64,000 nt of DNA from contig NZ_AODD01000006.1 of NCBI RefSeq assembly GCF_000525835.1, forward strand, positions 1 through 64,000, in the 5' to 3' direction. Shown here in pieces: positions 37,104-45,217 of the stretch (the first letter of the stretch is position 1; every line of letters begins with the position of its first letter). The position numbers were made by a program, and so were the translations under genes. The stretch is from Listeria grandensis FSL F6-0971 (GTDB taxonomy: Bacteria > Bacillota > Bacilli > Lactobacillales > Listeriaceae). The notes beneath the pieces were generated by a model. That model was not told the origin of the DNA and ran no database searches. It saw only the letters and a list, made by a program, of their open reading frames with translations.

Positions 37104-37334
37104 ATGAAGGTGCAGTGGCAAGCGATTGTCGGTATTATTATCGCTATTTTGATTATTATCTTTGGTACAACGAATATGGGAACGGTAGATGTGAAATTAC
37201 TGTTTTGGACGGTACAATGGCCGCTTATTATTGTTATTTTAGGATCTGTGGTGGCAGGAGCTTTGCTCGTTATTTGTCTGAATTACTACCGAGCAAGAAA
37301 GAAGCGTAAAGCTGTGAAAAATCCAATAAAATAG
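37104..37334 (+). CDS. LapA-domain (DUF1049) small membrane protein
   Basis: A 76-residue protein with two membrane helices (about 6-25 and 38-60) separated by TTNMGTVDVKLLFWTVQ and followed by a basic tail (RARKKRK). The FGTTN-x-x-x-V-x-x-x-x-L-F pattern is typical of LapA-like proteins. The ATG at 37104 is used because GGAGAGGAG ends 9 bases before it. The exact function in Bacillota is not known. Confidence 0.8.
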   Translation: MKVQWQAIVGIIIAILIIIFGTTNMGTVDVKLLFWTVQWPLIIVILGSVVAGALLVICLNYYRARKKRKAVKNPIK

Positions 37335-37343
37335 CCGCTAAAA

Positions 37344-37380
37344 AATCTCCAAAGGCCTCGTTTCATGGTCTTTGGAGATT
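37344..37380 (-). terminator. Terminator of the small minus-strand gene
   Basis: AATCTCCAAAG pairs with CTTTGGAGATT. On the minus strand TTTTTTA follows, 6 bases after the small ORF. On the plus strand the T-run is poor, so it may also weakly end the LapA-like gene. Confidence 0.75.
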
Positions 37381-37386
37381 GGTGTT

Positions 37387-37557
37387 TTATTTCAGAATTT
37401 TACGGTGAAATTGTTGATGGGAATCATGCACTTGTTGATGCGGTTTCCCATGCAAATTTTCAGCAAATGGCTTTTTCTCTTTGTCGTGTGGAAGAGCGTC
37501 ACTGATTTTTGGTGTTTGAATCGCTTGCGAGGTCTGACTTTTCTTAGAATTGGTCAT
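37387..37557 (-). CDS. Small His/Lys/Gln-rich protein, probably sigma-B dependent
   Basis: A 56-residue hydrophilic protein: it starts MTNSKKSQTSQ, has ISDALPHDKEKKPF in the middle, and ends QQFHRKILK with six His. No membrane segment, signal or known motif is seen. A very good ribosome site (AAAGGAGG, spacing 9) precedes the ATG, a sigma-B-type promoter lies at 37583-37607 and a terminator follows. The full set of signals makes it a real gene despite its size. A general-stress role follows only from the promoter type. Confidence 0.75.
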   Translation of the reverse strand: MTNSKKSQTSQAIQTPKISDALPHDKEKKPFAENLHGKPHQQVHDSHQQFHRKILK

Positions 37558-37582
37558 TTTTTAAAACCTCCTTTCTTGTTCC

Positions 37583-37607
37583 TTTCCCCAAAAATATAGA
37601 TTAAAAC
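37583..37607 (-). promoter_or_regulatory. Sigma-B-type promoter of the small protein gene
   Basis: Read on the minus strand: GTTTTA, a 13-base spacer, then GGGAAA. This fits the Bacillus/Listeria sigma-B pattern GTTTWW, 13-15 bases, GGGWAW. Confidence 0.65.
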
Positions 37608-37698
37608 ACTAGTTCATAAGGTGAAGTAATAATGGAAGATAGGAGTGCTTCTCTGTATAGGAGGGGTATTTTTTATGGGTTCAATAATAAGCAAACGG

Positions 37699-37728
37699 TT
37701 GACAAGCTACCCTAGTATCTATTAAAAT
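37699..37728 (+). promoter_or_regulatory. Promoter of the yclNOPQ-like operon
   Basis: A perfect TTGACA, an 18-base spacer, then TAAAAT. The Fur box at 37747 lies just downstream of the start point. Confidence 0.7.
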
Positions 37729-37746
37729 GGGGTGTATAAACGATAA

Positions 37747-37761
37747 TGAAAATCATTCTCA
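37747..37761 (+). promoter_or_regulatory. Fur box of the yclNOPQ-like operon
   Basis: TGAAAATCATTCTCA matches the 7-1-7 Fur site at 12 of 14 positions and lies about 20 bases before the start codon. Confidence 0.85.
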
Positions 37762-37782
37762 ATTATAAAGGTGGGTGGTTGC

Positions 37783-38733
37783 TTGAAGAGAGCGATACTT
37801 ATTATTGTTTTTATTGGACTAGCGCTACTTTCGGTATTTGTCGGGGTACAGAAGATTTCTATATTACATATTTTTGAATTAACAAAGGAACAATGGGACA
37901 TTATTTGGATAAGCCGAATCCCTAGGCTGATCAGTATTATTTTGGCGGGAGCTGGGATAAGTATTTGTGGGATGATTATGCAGAGTTTGACGCAAAATAA
38001 GTTTGTTTCGCCTACAACGGCAGGGACGATGGATGCGGCAAGACTCGGAATACTTGTATCGTTGCTCGTGTTTACGACGGCGAGTCCTTTAGTGAAAATG
38101 GGTGTGGCTTTCTTATTTGCATTATTAGGTACATTTATATTTATGCAAATATTGGAACGGATTCCATTTACAGATACGATTTTTATTCCGTTAGTCGGGT
38201 TGATGTTTGGTGGGATACTTAGCTCGATTACGACATTTTTTGCATACAAATTTGATTTGATTCAAAATCTTTCTTCGTGGCTTCAGGGCGATTTCTCGAT
38301 GGTACTAAAAGGGCGTTATGAATTGCTCTACGTTGCCGTTCCGCTCATTGTGATTGCGTATTTGTATGCGAATCAATTCACAGTGGCGGGGATGGGCGAA
38401 ACTTTTTCACGAAACCTGGGGCTTTCTTATAAGGCGATTATGCGGATTGGACTGGTCATTGTGGCGTTTATCACGGCATCGGTTGTCCTGACGGTGGGCA
38501 TGATTCCTTTCTTGGGATTGATTGTGCCGAATATTGTCTCGATTTATCGTGGGGATAATATGAAGAAAACGCTATTTGATACGGCCGTTTTTGGCGCTAC
38601 GTTCTTGCTGTTTTGCGATGTATTGGGACGAGTGATTATTTATCCTTATGAGGTGTCGATCAGTTTGATGGTAGGCATTATCGGTAGTGCGATTTTTATT
38701 TATCTGCTGATGAGGAGAAAAGTCTATGCGTAA
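37783..38733 (+). CDS. yclN: Siderophore ABC transporter permease, YclN-like
   Basis: A 316-residue FecCD-family permease with about nine membrane helices. It resembles Bacillus YclN (petrobactin/catecholate uptake): SRIPRLISIILAGAGISICGMIMQ, NKFVSPTTAGTMDAARLGIL and GMIPFLGLIVPNIVSIYRGDN (shown in part) are characteristic. The TTG at 37783 is used because GGTGGGTGG lies 4 bases before it; a GTG 12 bases earlier lacks a ribosome site. It overlaps the next gene by 8 bases. Control by Fur means it is made when iron is scarce. Confidence 0.88.
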   Translation: MKRAILIIVFIGLALLSVFVGVQKISILHIFELTKEQWDIIWISRIPRLISIILAGAGISICGMIMQSLTQNKFVSPTTAGTMDAARLGILVSLLVFTTASPLVKMGVAFLFALLGTFIFMQILERIPFTDTIFIPLVGLMFGGILSSITTFFAYKFDLIQNLSSWLQGDFSMVLKGRYELLYVAVPLIVIAYLYANQFTVAGMGETFSRNLGLSYKAIMRIGLVIVAFITASVVLTVGMIPFLGLIVPNIVSIYRGDNMKKTLFDTAVFGATFLLFCDVLGRVIIYPYEVSISLMVGIIGSAIFIYLLMRRKVYA

Positions 38734-39667
38734 AAATTGGGTTTTAGCAGGTATTGTCGGGCTTTTGATGGCGTGTTATTTATTTTTATTCTTGGGTGGG
38801 AATCCAACTTTTGCTTTGGAACTCAGGTCGACGAAGCTCCTTGCGATTGTGTTTACGGGCGTTGCGATTGCGGTTTCGACGGTTATTTTTCAAACGATTA
38901 CGCAAAATAAAATATTAACGCCTTCCATCATGGGGCTGGATTCGCTTTATATGCTTTTGCAGACGTCGCTTGTGTTTATTTTTGGCTCACAAGCGTTGAT
39001 GCGAGCTGGGAATGGACGCTGGAATTTCTTTTTGTCGGTATTGTTGATGATGGGATTTGCACTTGTTTTGTATTGGTTGATGTTTAAGCGGAACGGGCGG
39101 AATATTTATTTCTTGTTACTTGTCGGGATCGTTTGCGGGACTTTTTTCTCGAGTTTCTCATCTTTCATGGAAATGTTGATTGATCCGAATGAATTCCAGA
39201 TTGTACAGGATAAAATGTTTGCGAGTTTTAATAATGTGAACACGTCGATATTAGTGGTTGCTATTCTCATTTTTCTGCTGGCGATGATGTATTTATTGAG
39301 ATTTGTGAAGTATTTGGATGTGCTGTCTTTGGGCAAGGATCATGCGGTTAATTTGGGCGTTCCTTATAATCGGATTGTGAAACAGCTGTTGCTTATTATT
39401 GTTGTCTTGGTCTCAGTTGCGACGGCGCTTGTCGGGCCAATTACGTTTCTGGGACTGATTGTGGCGAATGTGACGTATCAGTTTTTGAAGACGCACCGCC
39501 ATGTCGAATTGCTCATTGGAGCGAGTCTGATTAGTTTGGTGGCCCTCGTTGGTGGGCAGTTGCTAGCAGAAAGGTTATTCCATTTCGATACGCCAATCAG
39601 CGTGATTATTAATTTATGTGGCGGCGTATATTTCTTGTATTTGCTTTTGAAAGGGGCGAAATTATGA
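38726..39667 (+). CDS. yclO: Siderophore ABC transporter permease, YclO-like
   Basis: A 313-residue FecCD-family permease and partner of YclN. It has hydrophobic helices throughout, with TQNKILTPSIMGLDSLYMLLQT and LVGPITFLGLIVANVTYQFL as family motifs (shown in part). It lacks a signal lipobox, so it is not the binding protein. The gene overlaps both neighbours. Confidence 0.87.
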   Translation: MRKNWVLAGIVGLLMACYLFLFLGGNPTFALELRSTKLLAIVFTGVAIAVSTVIFQTITQNKILTPSIMGLDSLYMLLQTSLVFIFGSQALMRAGNGRWNFFLSVLLMMGFALVLYWLMFKRNGRNIYFLLLVGIVCGTFFSSFSSFMEMLIDPNEFQIVQDKMFASFNNVNTSILVVAILIFLLAMMYLLRFVKYLDVLSLGKDHAVNLGVPYNRIVKQLLLIIVVLVSVATALVGPITFLGLIVANVTYQFLKTHRHVELLIGASLISLVALVGGQLLAERLFHFDTPISVIINLCGGVYFLYLLLKGAKL

Positions 39668-40422
39668 TTGAGGTACGGAACTTGCAGAAAAAATATGGAA
39701 CAAAATCAGTGCTTCAAGATATCGATTTGGTGATTCCGGAAAAGCAGATCGTGTCCTTTATCGGAGCAAATGGTGCGGGAAAAAGTACGTTGCTCTCCAT
39801 TATCGCGCGTTTGATGAAGTCGGATGGTGGTGAGGTTTTGGTGGATGGCGTGGCGCTCGCTGATTGGAAGTCGGATGATTTGGCGAAACGGTTGTCGATT
39901 TTGAAGCAGAGTAATCATGTGACGATGCGTTTGACGGTACGGGATTTGGTGGCCTTTGGGCGTTTTCCGCATTCGAAAGGACGTTTGCAAAAGGATGATG
40001 AGGCGTTTATCGAGATGGCATTGGATTATATGGAGTTACGGGATTTGGCGTCGCGCTATTTGGATGAGCTTAGCGGTGGTCAGCAGCAACGGGCGTATAT
40101 TGCGATGATTATTGCGCAGAATACGGATTATATTTTGCTGGATGAGCCGCTGAATAATTTGGATATGAAGCATTCGGTGCAAATTATGCAGTTGTTGCGG
40201 CGTTTGGTGGATGAACTGGGCAAGACGGTGTTGTTAGTTTTGCATGATATTAATTTTGCGTCGTGTTATTCGGATTCGGTTGTGGCATTGAAAGATGGCG
40301 CGGTTGTGGCGAATGGTAGCACGGCGGAGATGATTCAGGAAGATGTGTTGGCGCAAGTTTTTGATATGCATATTCCGATTTCGTTGATTAATAATGACCG
40401 GATTGGCGTGTACTTTAAATAA
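39664..40422 (+). CDS. yclP: Siderophore ABC transporter ATPase, YclP-like
   Basis: A 252-residue ATPase. Walker A GANGAGKST lies at about 36-44, then the Q-loop KQSNHV, signature LSGGQQQR, Walker B YILLDEPLNNLD and switch HDI. It powers the YclNO permeases. The start at 39664 overlaps yclO by 4 bases; the frame is open further upstream inside yclO. Confidence 0.9.
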   Translation: MIEVRNLQKKYGTKSVLQDIDLVIPEKQIVSFIGANGAGKSTLLSIIARLMKSDGGEVLVDGVALADWKSDDLAKRLSILKQSNHVTMRLTVRDLVAFGRFPHSKGRLQKDDEAFIEMALDYMELRDLASRYLDELSGGQQQRAYIAMIIAQNTDYILLDEPLNNLDMKHSVQIMQLLRRLVDELGKTVLLVLHDINFASCYSDSVVALKDGAVVANGSTAEMIQEDVLAQVFDMHIPISLINNDRIGVYFK

Positions 40423-40501
40423 AGGAGGTGAGGGCGCCAAACGGTTGGTATGACATGGAATAATAGCTTCAAAAATAGATAAATAAGGGTGGTTAAAGTA
40501 G

Positions 40502-41443
40502 ATGAAGAAATTAGTATTGGTCGCAATGTTGATGCTTTTGGCGGTGTTTGCGGTTGCTTGTGGGACGGATGAAAAGACGAATGCAGACGCGGAAAAAACA
40601 GCGAAGGAATTGACGATTAAGCACGAACTTGGTGACACGAAGGTGAAGCAAAACCCAGGAAAAGTGGTTGTTTTTGATTTTGGAACACTTGATACGTTGA
40701 AGGCGCTCGACTTGTCTAAAAACGTGACTGGTTTGCCGAAACAATCTTTGCCGAAGTATTTGGATGCTTTTGCAAGTGATAAATACGCGGATCTTGGCGG
40801 TTTGAAAGAGCCTGATTTTGAGAAAATAAACGAGGCGGTACCGGATTTGAACATTATTTCTGGGCGCCAATCCGATTCTTATGATAAATTTTCCGATATT
40901 GCACCAACGATTTATCAAGGTGTGGACACGAAGGATTATATGAAGTCGTTCCAAGCGAATGTGAACACGGTGGCTAGTTTGTTTGGAAAAGAGGATGAAG
41001 CGAAGAAGCAGTTGGATGCGATTGACAAGCAGGTTGCGGATGTAAAAGCGAGCGTGCCAGCTGGTAAAACGGGATTAATTATTTTGGCGAACGATGGAAA
41101 AATGAGTGCGTATGGCCCTGGTTCGCGCTTTGGATTGATTCATGATGTGCTTGGTGTGACGCCGGCGGATCCGAAAATTGAAGCGTCAACGCATGGTCAA
41201 AGTATTTCTTCCGAGTATATTGCGGAGAAAAATCCGGATTACTTGTACGTGATTGACCGTGGTGCTGCGATTGGCGGGGAATCTTCCGCGAAATCTGTCG
41301 TGGAGAATGATCTAGTGAAGAAGACGAATGCTTATAAAAATGGCAACATTGTTTACTTGAATCCAGAGTACTGGTACCTGTCTGGAGGCGGGCTAGAGTC
41401 TGTTTCAGAGATGGTGAAAGAGGTTGGAGATAGCCTCAAATAA
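40502..41443 (+). CDS. yclQ: Siderophore-binding lipoprotein, YclQ-like
   Basis: A 313-residue solute-binding lipoprotein. The lipobox is FAVAC with the lipid-carrying Cys at 20. The binding-protein fold shows in KVVVFDFGTLDTLKALDL, KYADLGGLKEPDFEKI, DLNIISGRQ and YLYVIDRGAAIGGE. It matches YclQ, which binds petrobactin in Bacillus. It is separated from yclP by 79 bases with no terminator and belongs to the same Fur-controlled operon. The actual ligand here is inferred from the family. Confidence 0.88.
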   Translation: MKKLVLVAMLMLLAVFAVACGTDEKTNADAEKTAKELTIKHELGDTKVKQNPGKVVVFDFGTLDTLKALDLSKNVTGLPKQSLPKYLDAFASDKYADLGGLKEPDFEKINEAVPDLNIISGRQSDSYDKFSDIAPTIYQGVDTKDYMKSFQANVNTVASLFGKEDEAKKQLDAIDKQVADVKASVPAGKTGLIILANDGKMSAYGPGSRFGLIHDVLGVTPADPKIEASTHGQSISSEYIAEKNPDYLYVIDRGAAIGGESSAKSVVENDLVKKTNAYKNGNIVYLNPEYWYLSGGGLESVSEMVKEVGDSLK

Positions 41444-41448
41444 TACGG

Positions 41449-41485
41449 AAAAACTGCTCAGCGAAATGTGTCGCTGAGCAGTTTT
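41449..41485. terminator. Bidirectional terminator after yclQ
   Basis: AAAACTGCTCAGCGA pairs with TCGCTGAGCAGTTTT, a 15-bp stem between convergent genes. Confidence 0.9.
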
Positions 41486-42038
41486 ATTTGGCGTTGTATT
41501 CTTCTTTTAAAATAGCGTAGTAAGCGTCATCTACGAATTCTTCTTTGATGTAGCGGCTTTTTCGAAGTGTACCTTCGTAGCTCATGCCTAGGCGCTGCAT
41601 GACTTTTCCAGAGGCGGGGTTGCGGACGTCGTGCATGGAGCAGACGCGTTCTAGTTGTAGTGTTTGGAAAGCTAAATCAAGGAGTGCGCGCCCAGCTTCG
41701 ACCATGTAGCCTCGCCCCCAGTAATCGCGATTGAGGACGTAGCCGAGGCAGCCACTTCGGTTCATTGGATCGATGCGAATATCGATGGTGCCGATAAATT
41801 TACCAGTTTCGGCGAGTTCTATTCCGTATTTTCCAATGGGAGACGCGACGAAATATTCGGCAATTGTTTGACGGGTGATTTCGATGGATGTGTGTGTATC
41901 AAAAACAAAGCGTGTATTCTCGTCATCAGAGGCGTATTCAAACATACTTTTTGCGTCGGCAAGCGTGATGGGGCGTAAGATAAGTCGTTCGGTGCGAATA
42001 ATTTGATGTTCCACTAACAAGTAAGTAAAGCTTTCCAT
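41484..42038 (-). CDS. GNAT acetyltransferase, RimJ/RimL-like
   Basis: A 184-residue GNAT-fold protein. Motifs are TERLILRPITLADA, GTIDIRIDP, LGYVLNRDYWGRGYMVEAGRALLD (acetyl-CoA site, shown in part) and NPASGKVMQRLGMSYEGTLR. Relatives acetylate protein N-termini or small amines; the substrate is unknown. AGGAGGG precedes the ATG. Confidence 0.85.
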   Translation of the reverse strand: MESFTYLLVEHQIIRTERLILRPITLADAKSMFEYASDDENTRFVFDTHTSIEITRQTIAEYFVASPIGKYGIELAETGKFIGTIDIRIDPMNRSGCLGYVLNRDYWGRGYMVEAGRALLDLAFQTLQLERVCSMHDVRNPASGKVMQRLGMSYEGTLRKSRYIKEEFVDDAYYAILKEEYNAK

Positions 42039-42106
42039 TTTCGTTCCCTCCTTTTGGGTATTGTTGCTTATTTGAGCACAGGTAACCGTGGTTTGGAAGG
42101 GAATTT

Positions 42107-42135
42107 TTGAAATTGAGGCTGGAAAAAGGTATAAT
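42107..42135 (+). promoter_or_regulatory. Promoter of the fic antitoxin-toxin pair
   Basis: TTGAAA, a 17-base spacer, then a perfect TATAAT, about 30 bases before the antitoxin start. Confidence 0.75.
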
Positions 42136-42166
42136 AGAGCTATAGAGTGATTAGGAGGTTTTTTAC

Positions 42167-42376
42167 ATGCCGATAAATGTAGCTTTAGATGAGAAGAATC
42201 TATCTATTCAAGGTGTCAAGTTTCGCAATAAACAGGATTATGTCGCGATGAAAAATTCTATTGGTTCAGCTATGTATGAAGGATTTGAGCCGACTAAAGT
42301 GATGGTTGAGTTACTCAGAGATATTCATGACGGAAAAAAAGGTACAGAGGCTATCTCCTCGTTTGTTTTGGGGTAG
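42167..42376 (+). CDS. Fic antitoxin (VbhA-like, class I)
   Basis: A 69-residue protein carrying the inhibitory motif of Fic regulation, (S/T)-x-x-x-E-(G/N), as S34-A-M-Y-E38-G39. In class I systems the Glu of a separate small antitoxin enters the Fic active site and blocks productive ATP binding. The gene lies just before the Fic gene (4 bases apart) under one promoter. TTAGGAGG precedes the ATG. The remainder is helical, as expected. Confidence 0.85.
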   Translation: MPINVALDEKNLSIQGVKFRNKQDYVAMKNSIGSAMYEGFEPTKVMVELLRDIHDGKKGTEAISSFVLG

Positions 42377-42380
42377 TAAT

Positions 42381-42974
42381 ATGAATTCAAATTATTATTA
42401 TCTAGATGACGAAAATTTATATACGTATCCTAATACCTCAATATTGAGAAATAAATTGGATGTTCAGAACTTGGAAAAACTCCATTTGGCTGAGCATCTT
42501 TTTGTTTCTAATAGGCTTGTTCAATTAGTAGAGGAACCTATTCCCGTTATGGATATAAAATCTGTAAGGACAATTCATGAATATCTGTTTCAGGATGTTT
42601 ATACTTGGGCTGGAGAGTATAGACGTGTAAATATAAGTAAAGAAGGTAAGCCATTCATGCCTTTCCAGTCTTTTCATATGGCGGAGATACATATTAGTTC
42701 TCTAATTAGCCAATTTAAGAGAAATAATGATGATATTACGACAGTTAGCAGAGGTTTGGCTGAGATATTAGACAATCTTAATTACATGCATCCATTCAGA
42801 GAGGGGAATGGCCGAGCCCAGCGAGAAGTTATTCGATGTTTGGCATTAAGTAAAAACTACACACTTGAACTGAATCCCATTAATAATTCACGAGTTTATA
42901 ATGCTTACATGCAGGGAGCTGTAGAATCAAATGTGGTGTTGCTAACAGAAATCATCGTGGAACAGTTGACATAA
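42381..42974 (+). CDS. fic: Fic domain protein (AMPylating toxin)
   Basis: A 197-residue Fic protein. The catalytic motif H137-PFREGNGRAQR-148 is complete (H-x-F-x-D/E-G-N-G-R-x-x-R), and the substrate-clamp flap WAGEYRRVNISKEG lies at about 76-90. Fic enzymes usually transfer AMP to target hydroxyls; VbhT-type toxins modify gyrase and topoisomerase IV. No inhibitory helix is seen in this protein, consistent with the separate antitoxin. The start used is the ATG at 42381, directly after the antitoxin stop. The pair is AT-rich compared with its neighbours, suggesting transfer. Confidence 0.9.
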   Translation: MNSNYYYLDDENLYTYPNTSILRNKLDVQNLEKLHLAEHLFVSNRLVQLVEEPIPVMDIKSVRTIHEYLFQDVYTWAGEYRRVNISKEGKPFMPFQSFHMAEIHISSLISQFKRNNDDITTVSRGLAEILDNLNYMHPFREGNGRAQREVIRCLALSKNYTLELNPINNSRVYNAYMQGAVESNVVLLTEIIVEQLT

Positions 42975-43012
42975 ATTGATGGTATGTGAATTTTATGCAG
43001 GAGGGGAAACGA

Positions 43013-43837
43013 ATGTCTAAACAAAAATTAGAAGAAATCGTACCACAGGAGGCGCTCCCGCAGTTTTTAGCAACGGAGAAAAGTCGGATCTTGCTTTCGT
43101 TTAAGGATGAGGGAGAGCTTGGTTTGATGCAAAGTAAAGCGGGCGGACGGGCTTATTTGCCGAAATCGGAACCGTATCCGCGTAATGGGGATGGTCAGCC
43201 GTTGTCATTATTGGCACAGATTAATTTTGAGGAAATGCCGGCTTTGGATAATTTTCCGACGCGTGGGTTGTTGTCGTTTTATGTGGATTACAATGATGAT
43301 ATTATTGGCATTGACTTTGATGAGCCGACGAACACGAATGGGTTCCGTGTCTTTTATTTTGAGGATTTTAGTGAGGTTAGTTACTCGAAGGAAGAGCAGG
43401 ATGCGTTGTTTGAGTCGGTGGATAAGGATGATTTTTACCCGGTTGTGGAAGGAGAGTTTTGGATGTATGGGCAGGAGAATTCGCAGTTGTTGCTGACGGA
43501 TAGCTATGATTTCAAGAAAGTGTTTGGCGGAGATTTTTATGAAGTGGCTGAAAAGCTGGTTGGTGAAGATGATGACAAATTGGATGAACTTTTTGAATTA
43601 GCTGAAGTTGGTAGCCAACTGGGAGCGTACCCTTATTTTACGCAGGAAGATCCGCGGAAATACCAAGAGGGTGTGAGGCATGATACGTTGCTGTTCCAAC
43701 TGGATTCTGTTGGTATCGATACATTTAATTATGGTATCATTTGGGGCGATTGCGGCATCGGGAATTTCTTTATTAATCTGGAGGATTTGAAGAACAAGGA
43801 CTTCTCGAATGTGATGTATAATTGGGATTGTACCTGA
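43013..43837 (+). CDS. DUF1963 (YwqG-like) protein
   Basis: A 274-residue cytoplasmic protein of the YwqG/DUF1963 family. Family features are KAGGRAYLPKSEPYP, LLAQINFEEMP, GLLSFYV, and the C-terminal LLFQLDS with IIWGDCGIGNFFI. It is acidic. GCAGGAGGGG precedes the ATG. Family members sometimes neighbour toxin genes of Bacillota, but no function is established. Confidence 0.82.
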   Translation: MSKQKLEEIVPQEALPQFLATEKSRILLSFKDEGELGLMQSKAGGRAYLPKSEPYPRNGDGQPLSLLAQINFEEMPALDNFPTRGLLSFYVDYNDDIIGIDFDEPTNTNGFRVFYFEDFSEVSYSKEEQDALFESVDKDDFYPVVEGEFWMYGQENSQLLLTDSYDFKKVFGGDFYEVAEKLVGEDDDKLDELFELAEVGSQLGAYPYFTQEDPRKYQEGVRHDTLLFQLDSVGIDTFNYGIIWGDCGIGNFFINLEDLKNKDFSNVMYNWDCT

Positions 43838-43844
43838 ATAAATT

Positions 43845-43880
43845 GGAGGAGCTGGTTTCGTGCTAGCTTCTTTTTTATTT
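43845..43880 (+). terminator. Terminator after the DUF1963 gene
   Basis: AGGAGCT pairs with AGCTTCT around a loop, followed by six T. Confidence 0.65.
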
Positions 43881-43973
43881 TCAAAACCTTAACATTTCTT
43901 TAAAAAGTTTTTAGTAAGCCTTGATTGTTGGGTGGTATGCTAGAAACTATAGAAAAGACGAGGAGGAGATAGA

Positions 43974-44564
43974 ATGAAAAAGTTAACGATTTGGACGGTT
44001 TTGCCAGTGCTATCCCTTTGCGCGGCGGTTATGATGTACTATCTTTGGTTTCAAGGATGGTTGCAATTTTATTTGAGAGATGTGATGCAAGCGGTGGATC
44101 ACATGGGATATATAACGGTTGGTGTGACGGCATTGATGCTTTATCTTTGTGCGGTACAGCTTGTCAATTGGAAAATTAATAAGACGTTGCTTGTTTTGAC
44201 ATATGTGATTTATTTTGGCATCATGATTGGGCTTCTGTTTGGAAAAGCGTCTGGTGCGCAAGGGTTTTCGACGGATACATTTGGTTTTGTGGATACGTTT
44301 GTTTCGGGGAACTTGCGGGTGATTACGATTGGAAACGTGCTTGCTTTTGTGCCGATTGGGTTCTTGTTGAAGAAATTATCACCCCTGATGGCGCTGCTTT
44401 CAGCGGGAATCATGATTTTTATTGTGGAAGGGTTGCAATATGCGCTACATGTAGGGTATTTTGATACGGGAGATGTCTTTTTGAATGTATCTGGTATCAT
44501 GATCGGGTACGTGATCATTCGTATTTTTTCAAGTTCGCATAAACATATAATGGAGCAGAAATGA
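43974..44564 (+). CDS. VanZ-like membrane protein
   Basis: A 196-residue membrane protein with five or six helices. The VanZ pattern is NVLAFVPIGFLLKKL, then FIVEGLQYALHVGYFDTGDVFLNVSG (shown in part). In VanZ-type proteins these regions hold conserved Asn, Glu and Asp residues. VanZ itself gives low teicoplanin resistance, but most relatives are unstudied and no van genes are nearby. GAGGAGGAGA precedes the ATG. Confidence 0.85.
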   Translation: MKKLTIWTVLPVLSLCAAVMMYYLWFQGWLQFYLRDVMQAVDHMGYITVGVTALMLYLCAVQLVNWKINKTLLVLTYVIYFGIMIGLLFGKASGAQGFSTDTFGFVDTFVSGNLRVITIGNVLAFVPIGFLLKKLSPLMALLSAGIMIFIVEGLQYALHVGYFDTGDVFLNVSGIMIGYVIIRIFSSSHKHIMEQK

Positions 44565-44574
44565 GTGGACAGTA

Positions 44575-45137
44575 ATGAAAATGTGGAAAAAAGTGATTTT
44601 AGCATTAGTGGGAATTGGCGTTGTGTATGTTGGCGTCGTGCTCGGCTCTATGTATAGCGGGGCGCGGGAGGTACCAACGTCAAACCCGGATACGATTCTT
44701 ATTTAGGTTCAAAAGTAATCGATGATCCGGCGCGGCCAATGCCTGTTTTGCGGGAACGATTGGACGCAGCGATTCCGTTTATTGAGAAGCATGATTCGGC
44801 GAAAGTGGTTGTGTCGGGCGGCCAGGGTGAGGATGAGTCTGCGTCTGAGGGAAGTGTAATGAAGGCCCATTTGGTTGCGCACGGCATTGCGTCATCAAGG
44901 ATTGAAGTCGAGGATACATCGATGCGTACCGAGGAAAACCTAGCGAATAGTAAGGCGAAATTTGAGCTTGGTAAAACGGTCATCGTGACAAGTGACTATC
45001 ATTTGTACCGCGCGTTGATGCTAGCAGGGCGGCAAAACATCGATGCGACAGGATTACCTGCAAAAACGCAGATGGGAGCGCTTTTCAAAGGTGTGCCTCG
45101 CGAGATTTTATCGATTAGTTATGCGTTGGGTTTTTGA
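44575..45137 (+). pseudogene. YdcF/SanA-like DUF218 protein, frameshifted at 44702-44704
   Basis: A DUF218 protein of about 187 residues. The N-terminus has a membrane helix (about 6-25). Then come PDTILILGSKV, VVVSGGQGEDE, SEGSVMKAHLVAHGI, DTSMRTEENLANSKA and TSDYHLYRALMLA. The frame from 44575 ends in TAG at 44704; one more T in the T3 run at 44702-44704 gives ILILGSKVIDDPARP and restores the protein. The family has roles in envelope integrity and vancomycin tolerance in some bacteria. It follows the VanZ-like gene by 10 bases. Confidence 0.82.
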
Positions 45138-45160
45138 TCGGTAGAATTTAAAAAAAGTTA

Positions 45161-45191
45161 TTGACATTCACGTTACGTCAAGGTGTAAAGT
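45161..45191 (+). promoter_or_regulatory. MerR-type promoter with a 19-base spacer
   Basis: A perfect TTGACA and TAAAGT are separated by 19 bases, with ACGTTACGT and TTGAC/GTCAA symmetry in and around the spacer. Overlong spacers with a dyad are the mark of promoters that MerR regulators untwist, so the gene probably controls itself. Confidence 0.75.
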
Positions 45192-45217
45192 AGAGTTATC
45201 AAGGAGGCGAGAGACGC

